Assembly: GCF_964204865.1 (NCBI RefSeq)
Contig: NC_135250.1
Span: 19,645,395-19,709,394 of the forward strand
From: Styela clava
Taxonomy: Eukaryota > Chordata > Ascidiacea > Stolidobranchia > Styelidae
Direction: 5' to 3'
DNA length: 64,000 nucleotides
A program made the translations under genes and the position numbers. The notes below the pieces were generated by a model. That model was not told the origin of the DNA. It saw only the letters and a program-made list of their open reading frames with translations, and made no database searches. Of this stretch, positions 61,539 through 64,000 are shown piece after piece (position 1 is the stretch's first letter; each line of letters begins with the position of its first letter).

Positions 61539-63755
61539 TCACTTTGTAGCCGGACATTTCTTCATGACTTTGGCAGAAACACCGCCAGCTAGTGTCACTG
61601 AATCGGGTGTTAATGCTGCAAAATAGTCCCTGGGACATTCGCAGCCTTCATCCGCCATTACTCTTATCTCTCGTGTTTCCAATTCTCTATCCCACATCAT
61701 GAAATTGCTAATTTGACCTTTGTATGATTGGTCCTGCATGAAACCCGAAGCAAGGCCGTCTTGCTCTTGTCCGATAATAAGAACACCACCACCTTCAATA
61801 ACAACTTTCTTTTGAAATCGAGCAATGGTTTTGTCGAGAGATCCATCAATGAAAATTTTCACATATCCGCCTATAACGTTGAAAGCAGCACAAAAATGTA
61901 TTTGCCGTTCTTTTGTAAGAGGTAGATCGGTGAAATACCCTTCATCGTTGATGAAGACATCTAGTTTTGCCGTTCCGTTCTTCTTGTACCCAAACAGGAT
62001 TAAACTATTAAACTGTTTCGCGGTTGCGTAACTGACCAATGTGCCTTGCATCATACCGTCTGCTCCAGTACTTATCCACGCACAAACTGTACCGGTATAC
62101 ATATCGGGAACTGGAGTTTTTACACGAATGTAATCTGTTGTTTGGCGAGGTTGGTGGAATTCGTAAGATGTTAACGGGCATTCTAAAATAAAAAGACCAA
62201 CTTAATAGTTACTATGTAGGTTCTTTGCGCACGGTTAGGGTGTACTTCAATCAGGTCGGTGGGTAATGTGCTTTACACTACTGTTTTGCAGAATTATATA
62301 TATAGTAAATAAAATATGGTGGGTTCTGAGATAAATTTAAATCAAAAAAATTGATGCTAAAAACTTCATTTGAATATTCGAATTATTTTAATTTTTAAAT
62401 CTATTTCTAGGCTTTGAATAAATAATTTTATGTCGGAGATTGCTGCATCTAACGAAGACTGAGCTGATTACTTTCTACAACGTGTTGTAGGATATGCCAG
62501 ACCCACATACCACACACATTATTCACATGTTTTAATCAAAATCCAATACAACACCTACTAACGATCAGAATAAATTGATTTGCGCTTATTTGAGATTCTT
62601 AGCTGTTCCGATGCTGAACGCTATAAAAACAATATATTTAAAACAAAATTTGACCCCTTCAAAGCGAATTTCACATATTTTTCGTTATAGTATTCATATT
62701 CTATACTTCAATAATCGAAGTTTTTAACATGATTCCTATTCTACCAAAATGACCAATGTACTCTTGATTGTTAATTATAATAATTGAATATAATAACAGA
62801 TCATCGAGTTTATTGTTATTGGTTAGTAATTCTGATCGTCTTTGAGACTTGAAACAAACTAACAATTCAACAAGTATTAATGGAAGGTGTCTCGGCTTGT
62901 TCGGCTCATTTAATATCAGAGATATTCCACTGATAAATCTGACGAATTGAATAAATGAAGCACTATTAAAGACATGTAATTTGCTGCATTTTTTCTTACA
63001 GCGTAATTAGAAGCGGTGAAATTTCGGAAGGAAATCCTAAAATTTATGATGAGGTTAATTTGCATGGGATAATAATACTGAAAAATGTCAAACAAATTAT
63101 CAAAGCAACATCAGCATTTTGATAATAAGCTTCCTATTTCCCGGCTTTAGAACTAATTAGAAATTATCATAAGTGTTCCGTGTCTCCCCGGTAAAACGTG
63201 GAGTGACTAAGCGATTAGTTGAGTTTGATAAATGTATTCATCGACGTCTACGTAGAATGGCGCGTGTAGGATAATTAGTATAATAAAATGTATTTTATTG
63301 GCATAATTTGTAAGTTGCAGAAGATACTACGACAAAATTAATGGTGATTTAAGAGTGGCCACATGGAAATAAACAACTTTGTATATCAGAAAATTTGGCT
63401 GATACTAGCTTCCGTCATAATGGTGATTGTCAAGTTACATAACTTCGAAATGTGAAAGCAGAATAACAAATTTTAGCCATTTTCGTGTTTTTATTTTCTC
63501 GTTTTGAAAATTTGGCAAAAAATAACATCGAGAAAACCATTAATAAAAAGAATAAAAATAAATTTTTTACCGTTATCAAAGTTTCCATCTGATCAAAATG
63601 AGATAAGGTAAGGGAGGTAAGTAATGGTTGCATCCTTTACTCAAATACTTGTCAATATGTTTAGTTATTTGGCAAAAAAAAATTAATAAGAAAGGTTTAA
63701 TAATAATACTTACCAGGTTCATCGAGTAAGAAATTTTCTTCTGCATTGTTGAGAC
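61539..63755 (-). CDS. Pentraxin-family protein (C-terminal exons; 5' part outside window)
   Basis: The terminal exon on the minus strand is 62182-61539 (stop TGA at 61541-61539), with an acceptor TATTTTAG just before it. It encodes about 214 residues beginning ECPLTSYEF. Pentraxin features: CAWIS near the start, GTLVSYATA, YVKIFIDGSLDKTI, the calcium-site motif GQEQD, GQISNFMMWDRELE. The two core Cys (in TVCAW and HFCAAF) are present. The usual H-x-C-x-S/T-W-x-S/T signature is degenerate: HFCAAFNV has Ala and Phe for Ser/Thr and Trp. A C-terminal tail with CECPRD and KKCPATK adds Cys residues. A likely upstream exon of 42 nt at 63755-63714 (acceptor CATTTTAG, donor GTAAGT, phase 1 on both sides) encodes LNNAEENFLLDEP and joins in frame. 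Family role: secreted pattern-recognition lectin, calcium-dependent. The short exon is less certain than the terminal one. Confidence 0.82.
62183..63713 (-). other. Intron of the pentraxin gene
   Basis: 1.5 kb between the terminal exon and the likely 42-nt upstream exon on the minus strand. Nothing else was recognised in it, nor in the last 245 bp of the window. Confidence 0.5.
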
Positions 63756-64000
63756 CTAAAATGAAAGATAAATAAAAATTTCCGAATTCAGAAATGTAAA
63801 TTTTTAATCCAAGTCTTAAAAATGTGTGAATTATGATTTTATATTGGTTCCAGTTTTAACAGTTTGTGAAAATTTCATTGCTTTGTTTAGACAAGATTCA
63901 TTGAATTCAATACTGATGAGGTTATTCAATATGAAAAGGGTTATCGACTACATGCTCCAAAAACGTGTAACAAATCTACTAAAGCAAATAGATTCACGAT

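Overview
The window is AT-rich animal DNA with spliced genes and short to medium introns. It is best read as chordate and probably from a tunicate (Ciona-like ascidian). That rests on an Ig-Ig-Ig-TM-TIR receptor with the interleukin-1-receptor hallmark WYKDC, a pentraxin gene, compact genes in AT-rich sequence, and a conserved splice acceptor just upstream of the start codon that could receive a trans-spliced leader. The species assignment is inference.

Main content: a head-to-tail tandem array of one 15-exon IL-1-receptor-like gene on the + strand. Copy 1 enters from the left with only exons 13-15 (912-1965). Copy 2 spans 6278-15427, copy 3 spans 20481-31079 and copy 4 spans 47943-56794. The repeat spacing is 13,500 bp and then 15,588 bp. 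All exons were placed by hand using GT/AG sites and reading phase; the lengths are the same in every copy (79,128 or 131,126,130,167,103,139,57,108,143,99,144,113,135,138 nt), giving about 602 residues. Only copy 4 is undamaged over its whole length. Copy 2 has a 26-bp deletion that removes the acceptor of the last exon, which encodes the TIR box-3 region. Copy 3 has an in-frame TAA in exon 5 and an acidic residue inside its membrane segment. The TIR domain of all copies has altered box 1 and box 2 sequences.

Mobile DNA: between copies 3 and 4 lies a nest of two related L1/Tx1-like LINEs. One (33384-35198 plus 40813-43510) is interrupted just after the first codons of its ORF2 by the other (about 35199-40812), which has its own zinc-knuckle ORF1, an APE endonuclease-reverse transcriptase ORF2 and a poly(A) tail. 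Next comes a 3.8-kb terminal-inverted-repeat element at 43619-47432 with a THAP zinc-finger relic, itself carrying a hAT-like insertion. Introns of the receptor copies hold further hAT-like insertions whose empty sites survive in copy 4. These date the expansion: copies 1-3 share insertions that copy 4 lacks.

The right edge (58.3-64 kb) leaves the array. It holds the last exon, and a likely short upstream exon, of a minus-strand pentraxin gene whose 5' end lies beyond the window. Long noncoding stretches are listed with what can be seen in them.
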